64,000 nucleotides of DNA from Pseudarthrobacter sp. NamE2 (GCF_005796205.1 NZ_VAHN01000010.1:98177-162176); one strand, 5' to 3'; positions 37,478-47,991 are shown, numbered from the stretch's first letter. Numbers and translations: made by a program. Notes: generated by a model not told the origin, from the letters alone.

Positions 37478-38833
37478 ATGGAACTTACCGCAGGTCACGT
37501 ATGGCTCATGGTGGCGGCAGCGCTCGTGCTGTTCATGACACCGGGCCTGGCATTTTTCTACGGCGGGATGACCCGTGCCAAGGCAGCACTGAACATGATG
37601 ATGATGAGCTTCATCTCCATCGGCATGGTGGGCGTAGTCTGGGTTCTCTGGGGCGCGTCGATGAGTTCCGGCGACGGTTTCATGCAGATCGTCGGCAACC
37701 CGTTCGCCACGTTCGGCCTGGAAGGCATTGACACGCCGGACGGACTGATCAAGGTTGGCTACGCCGCCACCTTCGCCATCATCACGGTGGCCCTGATCAG
37801 CGGCGCCATCGCCGACCGCGCCAAATTCGGCGCCTGGAGCGTCTTCGTCCCGGTCTGGGTCACCCTGGTCTACTGCCCGCTGGCCTACATGGTGTGGGGC
37901 GGCGGACTGTTCGGCCCCGAAGGCGCCGTGGGACAGGCCCTCGGCCCGGCAATCGACTTCGCCGGCGGCACCGTGGTCCACATCAACGCCGGTGTTGCTG
38001 CACTGGTCCTGGTCCTGATCATCGGCAACCGCAAGGGCTTCGGCAAGGACCCGAACCACCGCCCGCACAACATCCCCTTCGTCATGCTCGGCGCTGCCAT
38101 CCTGTGGTTCGGCTGGTTCGGCTTCAACGGCGGCGCAGCCACCACCGCTGAGCAGGGCGGCCTGATCTGGGTCAACACCCTCGCAGCGCCTGCCGCAGCC
38201 ATGCTCGGCTGGCTGATCACCGAACGCATCCGCGACGGCCACCCCACCTCCCTCGGTGCAGCCTCCGGCGTCGTCGCCGGCCTCGTTGCCATCACTCCGG
38301 CCTGCGCCAACGTCAGCCCGGTCGGCGCCCTCGGCCTCGGCCTGGTGGCCGGCATCGCTTCCGCCCTTGCCGTCGGCCTGAAGTTCCGCTGGGGATTCGA
38401 TGACTCGCTCGACGTCGTCGGCGTCCACCTCGTGTCAGGCATCATCGGCACCGTGGCCCTTGGCTTCATCGCCCTCCCCACCGACGGTGTGGGCGGCGGC
38501 CTCTTCTACGGCGGCGGCATGGCCCAGATGTGGGCACAGCTCGCAGCTGCCGGCATCGCCATCGCCTACTCCGCCATCCTGACGGCAATCATCGCCCTGG
38601 CCATCCACAAGACCATGGGCTTCCGGGTCTCGCAGGAACAGGAAACGGTGGGCGTGGACCTCAGCCTGCACGCCGAGACGGCATACGAGTTCGGGGTCGG
38701 CGGGCACGGGGGAACCTTCCAGCCGCTGCACGACGTGATCACCGGCAAGACCCAGCAGGATCCCGCTGACCGGCCCGCACCGGCTGGTCAGCAGAACGAA
38801 TCAGCAACAGGCAAGGAAAGCGTGGGGGCATGA
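37478..38833 (+). CDS. amt: ammonium transporter
   Basis: A 451-residue Amt/Mep/Rh channel for ammonium, with about 11 transmembrane helices. The signature FYGGMTRAKAALNMMMMSF and the conserved histidine region DDSLDVVGVHLVSG are present. ATG 37478 follows AGAGAGG at a spacing of about 9 bp; the in-frame start at 37385 is without a ribosome binding site. The hydrophilic C-terminal tail (after about residue 400) is where PII proteins bind, and glnK follows with an ATGA overlap. Confidence 0.95.
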   Translation: MELTAGHVWLMVAAALVLFMTPGLAFFYGGMTRAKAALNMMMMSFISIGMVGVVWVLWGASMSSGDGFMQIVGNPFATFGLEGIDTPDGLIKVGYAATFAIITVALISGAIADRAKFGAWSVFVPVWVTLVYCPLAYMVWGGGLFGPEGAVGQALGPAIDFAGGTVVHINAGVAALVLVLIIGNRKGFGKDPNHRPHNIPFVMLGAAILWFGWFGFNGGAATTAEQGGLIWVNTLAAPAAAMLGWLITERIRDGHPTSLGAASGVVAGLVAITPACANVSPVGALGLGLVAGIASALAVGLKFRWGFDDSLDVVGVHLVSGIIGTVALGFIALPTDGVGGGLFYGGGMAQMWAQLAAAGIAIAYSAILTAIIALAIHKTMGFRVSQEQETVGVDLSLHAETAYEFGVGGHGGTFQPLHDVITGKTQQDPADRPAPAGQQNESATGKESVGA

Positions 38834-39168
38834 AACTGATCACCGCAATCGTCAGGCCGGAAAAGCTCGAGGCCATCCGGGAAGGACTGGAGTCATACGG
38901 CGTACAGGGCCTGACGGTCAGCGCAGCCAGCGGCTACGGCCGGCAGCGCGGCTACACCGAGGTTTACCGCGGTGCCGAGTACAACGTGGACCTCCTGCCC
39001 AAGATCCGGGTGGAGGTGCTGGCCACCGACGAGCAGGCCGATGACATCCTGGACGTCATCATCGCCAGCTCGAACACCGGCCGGGCAGGGGATGGCAAGG
39101 TCTGGACCGTGGATGTCTTCGAGGCCGTCCGGGTCCGTACCGGCGAGCGGGGAGTGGCCGCCATCTAG
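38830..39168 (+). CDS. glnK: nitrogen regulatory protein P-II
   Basis: A 112-residue trimeric PII signal protein. The T-loop RGYTEVYRGAEYNVDLLPK keeps Tyr51, the residue modified by GlnD (adenylylated in actinobacteria). The C-terminal ATP-binding GRAGDGKVWT is intact. Its start overlaps amt by 4 bp, the standard pairing in which PII gates the channel. glnD, which usually follows in actinobacteria, is not here; a strong terminator follows instead. Confidence 0.95.
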   Translation: MKLITAIVRPEKLEAIREGLESYGVQGLTVSAASGYGRQRGYTEVYRGAEYNVDLLPKIRVEVLATDEQADDILDVIIASSNTGRAGDGKVWTVDVFEAVRVRTGERGVAAI

Positions 39169-39188
39169 GGGGCTTCCGCCAGCAACAA

Positions 39189-39236
39189 GCAGCAGGGCGG
39201 GCGGGGAACTGGAAGGTTCCCCGCCCGCCCTGCTGC
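39189..39236. terminator. bidirectional terminator between glnK and the glucose-6-phosphate dehydrogenase gene
   Basis: A perfect 21-bp inverted repeat (left arm 39189-39209, right arm 39216-39236) with a 6-nt loop. It is very G+C-rich and has no T-tract. It lies between converging genes, and folds equally well from either strand. Confidence 0.75.
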
Positions 39237-39275
39237 GTGCTGCTGCGGCCCTTGTCCAGCCCGCCGGGCCGCGGC

Positions 39276-40679
39276 TTACTTCCGGCGCGGCGTGGCGGGC
39301 CACGCTGCAGGTCCGGACGAGCCGGCGTCGTACTCCTCCAGCACGACCGCTTCCTGCTGCCATGCCGCCAGCACCGGCTCGACAATCCGCCAGCACTCTT
39401 CCGCCGTGTCGCCGCGGACGGAGAGCAGCGGATCGCCGGTGAGGACACCTTCGAGGACCTCACCGTACGGCAGGAGTTCCGAGGCGCTCAGCTGGGCTTC
39501 AAGGGTCGCCCTGCTGAGGCTGAAGATATCACCGGGACCGTTGACGTCCACGTCGAACTGAAGGGTGTCCGGCCCGAACCCGATGCGGAGCTGGTTCGGC
39601 GAATCAACCCCGGTGAAACCGGCGGGCAAATGCGGCACCGGGCGGAACGTGACAACAGCTTCCTTGCGCTTGGCGCCCAGTGCCTTGCCGGAGCGCAGGA
39701 TGAAGGGGACGCCCTTCCACCGCCAGTTGTCGATCATCACCTCGATCTCGGCGAGGGTCTCCGTACCACGGCCTGCGTCCACGCCCTCTTCCCTGGCATA
39801 GTCAGGTACGGTCTTCCCTGCGACGGTTCCCGCCGTGTAGCGCGCCCTCCTGGTGGACGCCGCGAAGGGCTGGTTGACGCTGCCGGCGCGGAGGACGGCG
39901 GAGATGGCGTCACGGAGGTCGCGCTCCCGGATGGTGGCTGGAGGCTCGATGGCCAGCAGGGCCATGATGTGCAGGAGGTGGCTTTGGATCATGTCCCGGA
40001 GCGCCCCGGCGCCGTCGTAATAGCGGGCCCGCCCCTCCAGGGCGAGGTCCTCATCGAAAATGATTTCCACCTTCTCAATGTGCTGCCGGTTCCAGACGGG
40101 CTCCAGGAAGTTGTTGGCGAAGCGCAGTCCCAGGATGTTCAGCACCGTGGCCTTGCCCAGGAAGTGGTCCACCCGGTGGATGTGGTCCTCGGGGACCAGC
40201 CGCACCAGGGTCCGGTTCAGGGAACGCGCCGACTCTTCGCTGGAACCAAAGGGTTTCTCCATCACCAGGCGGGTGCCGGCCGGCACCTCTTCAGGGCGCA
40301 GGAACTCGCAGGCGAGCTGGCTGACCCGCGGCGGAAGGGCGAAGTAGACGGCCACGGGGCCTTCGAGGCTGTTCAGCAGGGCTGCGAGGGCTCCGGCTGC
40401 GGTGACATCCAGCTGGTGGTAGACCGTGTCCTTTTCCAGCGCGCTCAGCGCTTCCCGCCCTTCGGTTCCGGCGGCATCCGCGGCAGCCGCGAAAGATGTC
40501 CGGACCCGTTCGCGCCACTGTTCCGGGGTCCAGGGGTCGGACCCTGCCCCGGCCAGCCGAAGGCCTGCAGCCCGGCCCCGCGACACCAGGCGCGCCAGGC
40601 CCGGAAGGAGCAGCCGCCCGGTGAGGTCCCCAGAGGCACCGAGGATGAGCAGGGTTCTTACAGTAGTTGGGCTCGTCAT
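39276..40679 (-). CDS. glucose-6-phosphate dehydrogenase family protein
   Basis: This 467-residue protein matches the Zwf fold: the NADP loop GASGDLTGRLLLPGL, the MEKPFG segment, RVDHFLGK, YYDGAGALRDMIQSHLL and FILRSGKAL. The normal product oxidises glucose-6-phosphate to 6-phosphogluconolactone with NADP+. The active-site stretch is RVDHFLGKATV, while housekeeping enzymes usually read (R/K)IDHYLGKE, so a conserved Glu is Ala here. No pgl, opcA, tal or tkt is near. It is likely a second copy (Zwf2-like) with altered activity or cofactor choice. Confidence 0.82.
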   Translation of the reverse strand: MTSPTTVRTLLILGASGDLTGRLLLPGLARLVSRGRAAGLRLAGAGSDPWTPEQWRERVRTSFAAAADAAGTEGREALSALEKDTVYHQLDVTAAGALAALLNSLEGPVAVYFALPPRVSQLACEFLRPEEVPAGTRLVMEKPFGSSEESARSLNRTLVRLVPEDHIHRVDHFLGKATVLNILGLRFANNFLEPVWNRQHIEKVEIIFDEDLALEGRARYYDGAGALRDMIQSHLLHIMALLAIEPPATIRERDLRDAISAVLRAGSVNQPFAASTRRARYTAGTVAGKTVPDYAREEGVDAGRGTETLAEIEVMIDNWRWKGVPFILRSGKALGAKRKEAVVTFRPVPHLPAGFTGVDSPNQLRIGFGPDTLQFDVDVNGPGDIFSLSRATLEAQLSASELLPYGEVLEGVLTGDPLLSVRGDTAEECWRIVEPVLAAWQQEAVVLEEYDAGSSGPAAWPATPRRK

Positions 40680-40763
40680 TTTGCCAGCATGCCATCTGGC
40701 AGGCCCGACTTGGTACCCTAGATAGTCGAGTCCCGATCATCTCCTGAAAGAAGTGCACCGCGC

Positions 40764-42347
40764 GTGTTCAATTCACTCTCTGACCGGTTGACAGCAACCT
40801 TCAAGAATCTCCGCGGCAAGGGCCGCCTCACCGAGGCCGACGTCGATGCCACAGTCCGCGAGATCCGCCGCGCCCTCCTGGACGCCGACGTTGCCGTGCC
40901 CGTGGTCCGTGAATTCACCGGCCGGGTCCGGGAGCGCGCCCTTGGCGCCGAGGTTTCGGCCGCCCTGAACCCCAGCCAGCAGATCGTGAAGATCGTCAAC
41001 GAGGAACTCGTGGAGATCCTCGGCGGCGAGACCCGCCGTATCCGCCTCGCCAAGAACGGCCCCACCATCATCATGCTGGCCGGCCTCCAGGGTGCCGGTA
41101 AGACCACCCTGGCCGGCAAGCTGTCCAAGTGGCTGAAGTCCCAGGGCCACAGCCCCATGCTCGTGGCCTGCGACCTGCAGCGCCCCAACGCCGTCACCCA
41201 GCTCCAGGTGGTGGGCGACCGCGCCAAGGTGCCGGTCTTCGCCCCGCATCCCGGAGCCACCTCCACCGAACTCGACCAGCCCGCCGGTGACCCCGTGGCC
41301 GTGGCCCGCGCCGGCGTCGAGGAAGCCCGCCAGAAACTCCACGACGTCGTCATCGTTGACACCGCAGGCCGCCTCGGCGTGGACGCCGACATGATGGAGC
41401 AGGCACGCCAGATCCGCCGCGCCATCGTGCCGAACGAGGTGCTGTTCGTCATCGACGCCATGATCGGCCAGGACGCCGTGAACACGGCTCTGGCCTTCGA
41501 CGAGGGCGTCAACTTCACCGGCATCGTGCTCTCCAAGCTCGACGGCGACGCCCGCGGCGGTGCCGCGCTGTCCGTTGCGTCGGTCACCGGCAAGCCCGTG
41601 ATGTTCGCCTCCACGGGCGAAGGTCTGGACGACTTTGAGCTGTTCCACCCGGACCGGATGGCATCGCGCATCCTGGACATGGGCGACATCCTCACCCTTA
41701 TCGAACAGGCGGAAAAGGCCTGGGACAAAGACGAAGCTGCCCGGATGGCGAAGAAGTTCGCCGACCAGGAAGACTTCACCCTCGAGGATTTCCTGGCCCA
41801 GATGCAGCAGATCCGCAATATGGGCTCGATGAAGAAAATGCTCATGATGATGCCCGGCGCGCAGAACATCCGCCAGCAGCTTGAGCAGTTCGACGAGCGC
41901 GAGATCGACCGCGTGGAAGCCATCGTCCGTTCCATGACGCCGCACGAACGCCTGGCCCCCAAGATCATCAACGGCTCCCGCCGTGCCCGCATCGCCCGTG
42001 GTTCCGGCGTCCACGTGTCCGAGGTCAACGGCCTGCTGGAGCGGTTCGCGCAGGCCCAGAAGATGATGAAGAAGATGGCCCAGGGCGGCATGCCGGGAAT
42101 GCCCGGGATGCCGGGGCTGCCCGGCGCCGGCGGCGGAGCGCGCAAGAACGCCAAGAACGCGCCCAAGAAGAAGGCAAAGTCGGGCAACCCGGCCAAGGCA
42201 GCCCAGGAGCGCAAGGAAGCCGAGGCCCGCCGCGCCAACGCCGCCAAGGCCCTGCCCACCGGCGCCGCATTCGGCCAGCAGTCCGGTGACTTCGATCCGT
42301 CCCAGCTGAACCTGCCCAAGGGCTTCGATAAGTTCCTCGGCAAGTAG
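40764..42347 (+). CDS. ffh: signal recognition particle protein Ffh
   Basis: Ffh binds 4.5S RNA and signal sequences and hands ribosomes to FtsY. The 527-residue protein has the N domain, the G domain with GLQGAGKTTLAGK, DLQRPNA, DTAGRLG and SKLDGDARGG, and a methionine-rich M domain (about residues 330-450). A long Ala/Lys-rich tail follows. Methionines cluster in the MMKKMAQGGMPGMPGMPG stretch after the M domain. GTG start at 40764. Divergent from the dehydrogenase gene. Confidence 0.96.
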   Translation: MFNSLSDRLTATFKNLRGKGRLTEADVDATVREIRRALLDADVAVPVVREFTGRVRERALGAEVSAALNPSQQIVKIVNEELVEILGGETRRIRLAKNGPTIIMLAGLQGAGKTTLAGKLSKWLKSQGHSPMLVACDLQRPNAVTQLQVVGDRAKVPVFAPHPGATSTELDQPAGDPVAVARAGVEEARQKLHDVVIVDTAGRLGVDADMMEQARQIRRAIVPNEVLFVIDAMIGQDAVNTALAFDEGVNFTGIVLSKLDGDARGGAALSVASVTGKPVMFASTGEGLDDFELFHPDRMASRILDMGDILTLIEQAEKAWDKDEAARMAKKFADQEDFTLEDFLAQMQQIRNMGSMKKMLMMMPGAQNIRQQLEQFDEREIDRVEAIVRSMTPHERLAPKIINGSRRARIARGSGVHVSEVNGLLERFAQAQKMMKKMAQGGMPGMPGMPGLPGAGGGARKNAKNAPKKKAKSGNPAKAAQERKEAEARRANAAKALPTGAAFGQQSGDFDPSQLNLPKGFDKFLGK

Positions 42348-42362
42348 CGGTGCCCCGACTGA

Positions 42363-42410
42363 GTAGCGCCAACTGTCGTTTTGAGCGGTCAAAGCGACAC
42401 TTGGCGCTAC
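42363..42410. repeat. 48-nt near-perfect palindrome
   Basis: The outer arms GTAGCGCCAA and TTGGCGCTAC pair perfectly. After one C-C mismatch TGTCG/CGACA continues, then a wobble and TTTGA/TCAAA close on a 4-nt loop. It is 15 bp after ffh. There is no T-tract, and the sequence is unrelated to either flanking gene, which suits a dispersed palindromic element more than a terminator. Confidence 0.6.
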
Positions 42411-42448
42411 CTGGTTGGACTGTCGGCGCCGTGGAATAGGGTTGGGAC

Positions 42449-43183
42449 ATGTTCAAGCAGAGGGTAGTGTTCGTGCACGGCGCCGGAAGCTTCGGCGCCG
42501 CTGCCTGGCCGCGCCAGCACGGCATGGCTCTGTCCTACGATGCCCTTTTCCTGCGCCGCTACGGCTTCGATTCCGTCGCGGAACCCGTGGAGTCCTCGTT
42601 TACCGAGGACGCCGCAATAGTGCTGCGGTCACTCGCTGATGATGGCCGCGGCGCCGCCGGCGGACACGTCGTGGCACACGCACAGGGCGCCGTGGCAGCC
42701 ATGATGGCCGCCGTCGAACGCCCGGACCTCGTCTACTCCCTCACCCTCGTGGAGCCGGCCTGCCTGTCCCTTACAGCGGAGCTGCCCGCCACCGCAGCGC
42801 ACATCGCGCTGATGCAGCCGCTGTTCGAACGCCGCCACCAGCTCACTGACGAAGAGTTCCAGCGCGAGTTTGTGCGGAGGGTTTACGCCACGGACCTTCA
42901 GGAACCCGCCACCGCGGAGGAAAAACGCGCCGGACGGCGCCTGCGTCTGCAGGCGCCGTCCTGGGAGGCTCCGCTGCACATCGTCCCGGGTGTCCCCACC
43001 CTGGTCCTCACGGGCGGATGGGAACCCCTCTATGAGGAGATCGCCGGCTACTTGCAGGAAACCGGGGCATGGCACCGGATCTCGCCGGGCGGACACCGGC
43101 CGCAGGACACCCCCGACGGCGACCGGGCCATCCGCTCCTTCATCGCCGAGGTCAGCAGGACCCGGCCGGCCCGGGCCTCCTAG
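42449..43183 (+). CDS. alpha/beta-hydrolase fold protein lacking the nucleophile serine
   Basis: The 244-residue protein starts like an alpha/beta hydrolase (VVFVHGAGSFGAAAW, the oxyanion loop). It has the nucleophile elbow as HAQG near residue 77 where active members read HSxG. The serine is replaced by Ala78. The late histidine region GGHRPQD is present. Unless another residue serves, this is a binding or pseudo-enzyme. A TAGGGT (42437-42442) lies 6 bp before the ATG, with no ribosome binding site. It converges with thiC. Confidence 0.75.
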   Translation: MFKQRVVFVHGAGSFGAAAWPRQHGMALSYDALFLRRYGFDSVAEPVESSFTEDAAIVLRSLADDGRGAAGGHVVAHAQGAVAAMMAAVERPDLVYSLTLVEPACLSLTAELPATAAHIALMQPLFERRHQLTDEEFQREFVRRVYATDLQEPATAEEKRAGRRLRLQAPSWEAPLHIVPGVPTLVLTGGWEPLYEEIAGYLQETGAWHRISPGGHRPQDTPDGDRAIRSFIAEVSRTRPARAS

Positions 43184-43212
43184 CCACCGGGCAGGCCGCG
43201 CCGCTGCTGCCG

Positions 43213-45111
<1,899 letters not shown>

Positions 45112-45195
45112 TCAGCAACGAAGCTACCACAGCCGGTTCGGAGGGCTTTGTCACATTGGCGGTGCTAGCCTGACTCGCGGAGAAAAGGGAGTCGG

Positions 45196-46278
45196 ATGCC
45201 GGAAATCATCGAGTTCAGCGGCCCTGTCCTGACCGGGCCGGACACGGAGCGGCAGGGCCTGTGGTCCGTGGACGGCGTGTTGACCTTCGTCCACCCCGGG
45301 CGGGCACCGGACCGTGTCCTGGCCGGCTGGGTGCTGCCAGGCCTGGTCGACGCGCACTGCCACATCGGGCTTGGCCCCGGCGGCCCGGTTGATGCCGCCA
45401 CGGCGGCAGGCCAGGCCCGCGCCGACCTCGCGGCCGGAACCCTGCTGGTCCGCGACGCCGGCTCTCCGGCCGATACCCGCTGGATGCAGGGCGGTCGCGA
45501 CTTCCCGGTATTGATCCGTGCCGGGCGCCATGTGGCCCGCACGCGGCGGTACCTGCGCGGCTTCGCCCACGAGGTCGAACCGGAAGACCTGGTGGAGGCG
45601 GTGCGGAAACAGGCGCGTGACGGCGACGGCTGGGTGAAGCTCGTCGGGGACTGGATCGACCGCCAGGCCGGCGACCTGGCACCTTCGTTTCCTGCCGCCG
45701 TCGTACGTGACGCCGTGTGGGCGGCGCATGACGAAGGAGCGCGGGTCACGGCGCACTGCTTCGCGGAAGACACCCTGGACCAGATGCTGGACGCAGACAT
45801 TGACTGCGTTGAGCACGCCACCGGGCTGCTGCCCCGGCACATACCGCGGTTCGTGGAGCAGGATGTGCCCATCGTGCCGACGCTGATCAACATCGCCACG
45901 TTCCCGGACATCGCCGCGCAGGCACAGCCGAAATTCCCGCGGTATGCGGACCGCATGATGGCGCTGTGGGAACGGCGCCTGGAGCGGGTGGGGGAGGCCT
46001 ACCACGCGGGAGTGGCAATCTACGCCGGAACAGACGCCGGCAGCGTCATCCGCCACGGCAGGATCGCTGAAGAGATCCTTGCCCTTCATTCCGCGGGACT
46101 GCCCATGACGGCTGCCCTGGACGCTGCCTGCTGGTCCGCCCGGGAATGGCTCGGGGCGCGGGGCCTGCAGGAAGGCGCGCGGGCCGACGTCGTGCTCTAC
46201 CGGGAGGATCCGCGGAAGGCGCCGGATGCCGTGCGGCAACCGTCACACGTACTCCTGGCAGGACGCGAGGTTCCCTGA
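45196..46278 (+). CDS. amidohydrolase family protein
   Basis: A 360-residue TIM-barrel metal hydrolase of the amidohydrolase superfamily. The HxH metal pair is in VDAHCHIG (about residue 55), a lysine region in DGWVKLVGD, further histidines in VTAHCF and VEHATG, and the conserved aspartate in AGTDAGS. A small N- and C-terminal beta domain flanks the barrel, as in imidazolonepropionase-like enzymes and prolidases. AAAAGGGAG precedes the ATG by about 7 bp. The substrate is unknown, and nothing next to it suggests a pathway. Confidence 0.85.
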   Translation: MPEIIEFSGPVLTGPDTERQGLWSVDGVLTFVHPGRAPDRVLAGWVLPGLVDAHCHIGLGPGGPVDAATAAGQARADLAAGTLLVRDAGSPADTRWMQGGRDFPVLIRAGRHVARTRRYLRGFAHEVEPEDLVEAVRKQARDGDGWVKLVGDWIDRQAGDLAPSFPAAVVRDAVWAAHDEGARVTAHCFAEDTLDQMLDADIDCVEHATGLLPRHIPRFVEQDVPIVPTLINIATFPDIAAQAQPKFPRYADRMMALWERRLERVGEAYHAGVAIYAGTDAGSVIRHGRIAEEILALHSAGLPMTAALDAACWSAREWLGARGLQEGARADVVLYREDPRKAPDAVRQPSHVLLAGREVP

Positions 46279-46295
46279 TTCCCCAGGTGCAAAGC

Positions 46296-46326
46296 ACTTG
46301 GAATAAATTGAACCTTCAAGTAATTT
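46296..46326 (+). promoter_or_regulatory. putative regulated promoter of the VOC gene
   Basis: A local AT-rich patch holds TTGGAA (46298-46303), 17 bp, and TAATTT (46321-46326). The inverted repeat TTGAA-CC-TTCAA (46308-46319) fills the spacer. This looks like a repressor site overlapping a promoter, as in redox- or phenol-responsive MarR/DUF24 regulation of catE-like genes, but no regulator is encoded nearby. Confidence 0.4.
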
Positions 46327-46380
46327 TAACTGTGACGGGCCGCGCCCATCCTCGGGCGGCCTCCAGCACAGGAGCGATCA

Positions 46381-47256
46381 ATGTCAGCAGAACCCACCAG
46401 CCGGGATCTCCTTCCCGCCGACCTCACCATGGGCACCGTGATGCTCAAGGTCGGCGACATGAAGGTTATGGCCGACTACTACCAGCGCGCGCTGGGCCTC
46501 GAGGTGGTGGCCGAGCAGGACGGCGGGCTCTACCTGGGCCGCTTGCAGAAACCCCTGGTCCACCTTGCGCCCGCACCCGGGCTGAACCTTCCGGGCAGGG
46601 GAGAGGCGGGCCTGTTCCACACCGCACTGCTCTTCGAGGACCAGGCTTCACTTGCTGCAACCATCGCAACGGCAGCGCAGTACGAGCCCCGCTCCTTCAC
46701 CGGCAGCGCCGACCACCTCGTCAGTGAGGCCTTCTACTTCAGCGATCCGGAGGGCAACGGCATCGAACTCTACTGGGACCGGCCCCGCAGCAACTGGTCA
46801 TGGAACGGCGACGACGTGGTGATGGACAGCCTGGCGCTTCCGCCGCAGCGGTACCTTGAGCAGCACCTCACGGAAGAGTCCCTTGCAGGACAGCGGGACA
46901 CCGCGGCCGGCGTGGGCCACGTCCACCTCCAGGTGGGTGACGTCCAGTCCGCCCGCGACTTCTATGTCGGCATCCTCGGCTTCGAGAAGACCGCCGGCTG
47001 GCACGGGCAGGCCCTCTTCGTCTCCGCCGGACGCTACCACCACCACATGGCCATGAACGTCTGGAACAGCCGCGGCGCGGGGCCCCGCAAGGACACCCTG
47101 GGCCTGGGCGAGGTCCTGATCGAGGTGCCTTCCGGGGACGACGTCAGCGCGCTCGCGGACCGCCTGAAGGCCGCCGGAGTGCCGTCCCACCACACGGGCG
47201 CGGAACTGCGGTTCCAGGATCCGTGGCGCAACAACATCCGGGTGGCAGTGCGCTGA
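46381..47256 (+). CDS. VOC family protein with two domains (CatE-like ring-cleaving dioxygenase)
   Basis: A 291-residue protein with two vicinal-oxygen-chelate modules, residues about 15-135 and 175-290. Metal-ligand candidates are in FHTALLF, the glutamate in GIELYWDRP, and VGHVHLQV at the start of module 2. The order matches Bacillus CatE-type catechol 2,3-dioxygenases, but the catechol substrate is only inferred. The Shine-Dalgarno AGGAG lies 6 bp before the ATG. It has its own promoter candidate and stands alone. Confidence 0.82.
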   Translation: MSAEPTSRDLLPADLTMGTVMLKVGDMKVMADYYQRALGLEVVAEQDGGLYLGRLQKPLVHLAPAPGLNLPGRGEAGLFHTALLFEDQASLAATIATAAQYEPRSFTGSADHLVSEAFYFSDPEGNGIELYWDRPRSNWSWNGDDVVMDSLALPPQRYLEQHLTEESLAGQRDTAAGVGHVHLQVGDVQSARDFYVGILGFEKTAGWHGQALFVSAGRYHHHMAMNVWNSRGAGPRKDTLGLGEVLIEVPSGDDVSALADRLKAAGVPSHHTGAELRFQDPWRNNIRVAVR

Positions 47257-47347
47257 ACCGGACCCCGCCGTACTAGGCTGAAGCGGGAACGGCCGGCCGG
47301 GAGGCCTGCCCGGCCGCCGCACTTTCGACGGAAGAAAGGGACACCCG

Positions 47348-47788
47348 ATGGGCTTTACCGAGATCTTTGTCGCCACCCATGATGCCGCCCTCAAGCGGGC
47401 CGGCCAGCTCGATGAAGGCGGCGCTGCTGCCGCGCAGGGCGCTGTCCGGATCCCGGACATCAGTGACTTTGAAGTTGAGCAGCTCGGGGATATCGCCGGG
47501 ACCGCTGTCCATGCCGGCGGCGCCGACTACGAGCTGACCATGGTTGATGTCGCCAGCGATTCGCTTCTCGCCGTCCCGCCGGCCATGGTCCGCGCCCTGG
47601 CGGATCTGCTGACCTATGAAACCGAAGGCGAGGGCAACGTCCTGGACGACGTCGCCGAGCAGTGGGCGGCCCAGGAGGACATGCCTTTCGACGCCGGCCG
47701 GGCGCGGACGTATGTCCAGCAGGTGGCGGAGCTTGCCGGCAGCCTCGACGACTCCGAACGCACGGGGCTGTACGTCTGGTCCGCCTGA
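47348..47788 (+). CDS. hypothetical protein
   Basis: A 146-residue acidic protein that I do not recognise. No signal peptide, membrane segment or catalytic motif is visible. There are many Asp/Glu and Ala, with a likely helical C-terminal half (from about residue 75). GAAGAAAGGG stands about 7 bp before the ATG, and codon choice matches its neighbours, so it is very likely translated. It lies between the VOC gene and rpsP, and TAGGCT at 47275-47280 may be part of its promoter. Orphan status would need a search. Confidence 0.7.
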   Translation: MGFTEIFVATHDAALKRAGQLDEGGAAAAQGAVRIPDISDFEVEQLGDIAGTAVHAGGADYELTMVDVASDSLLAVPPAMVRALADLLTYETEGEGNVLDDVAEQWAAQEDMPFDAGRARTYVQQVAELAGSLDDSERTGLYVWSA

Positions 47789-47991
47789 AATCCTGCGGCC
47801 GGACTTCCGCCGGCCTGCGCAGTGTCAAGTCGAAATCCGGACGCTGATCTGGCACAATAAACAGGTACTCGATCTGCGTGGCCCCTCTCTCCGCGTCCGG
47901 ATCCTGTCCCTCGAGCCCGCAAGTACGGCCCGCCCCACGGGAGCAGAAAGCCGGGTTCACCCCCTTTTCTGAAACAGGAGTGACCACAAAA

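Noticed and set aside
40682..40701. Inverted repeat TGCCAG-8-CTGGCA between the dehydrogenase gene and ffh as an operator
   Set aside because: Short 6-bp arms at this base composition are expected by chance, and it does not match the spacing of a visible promoter.
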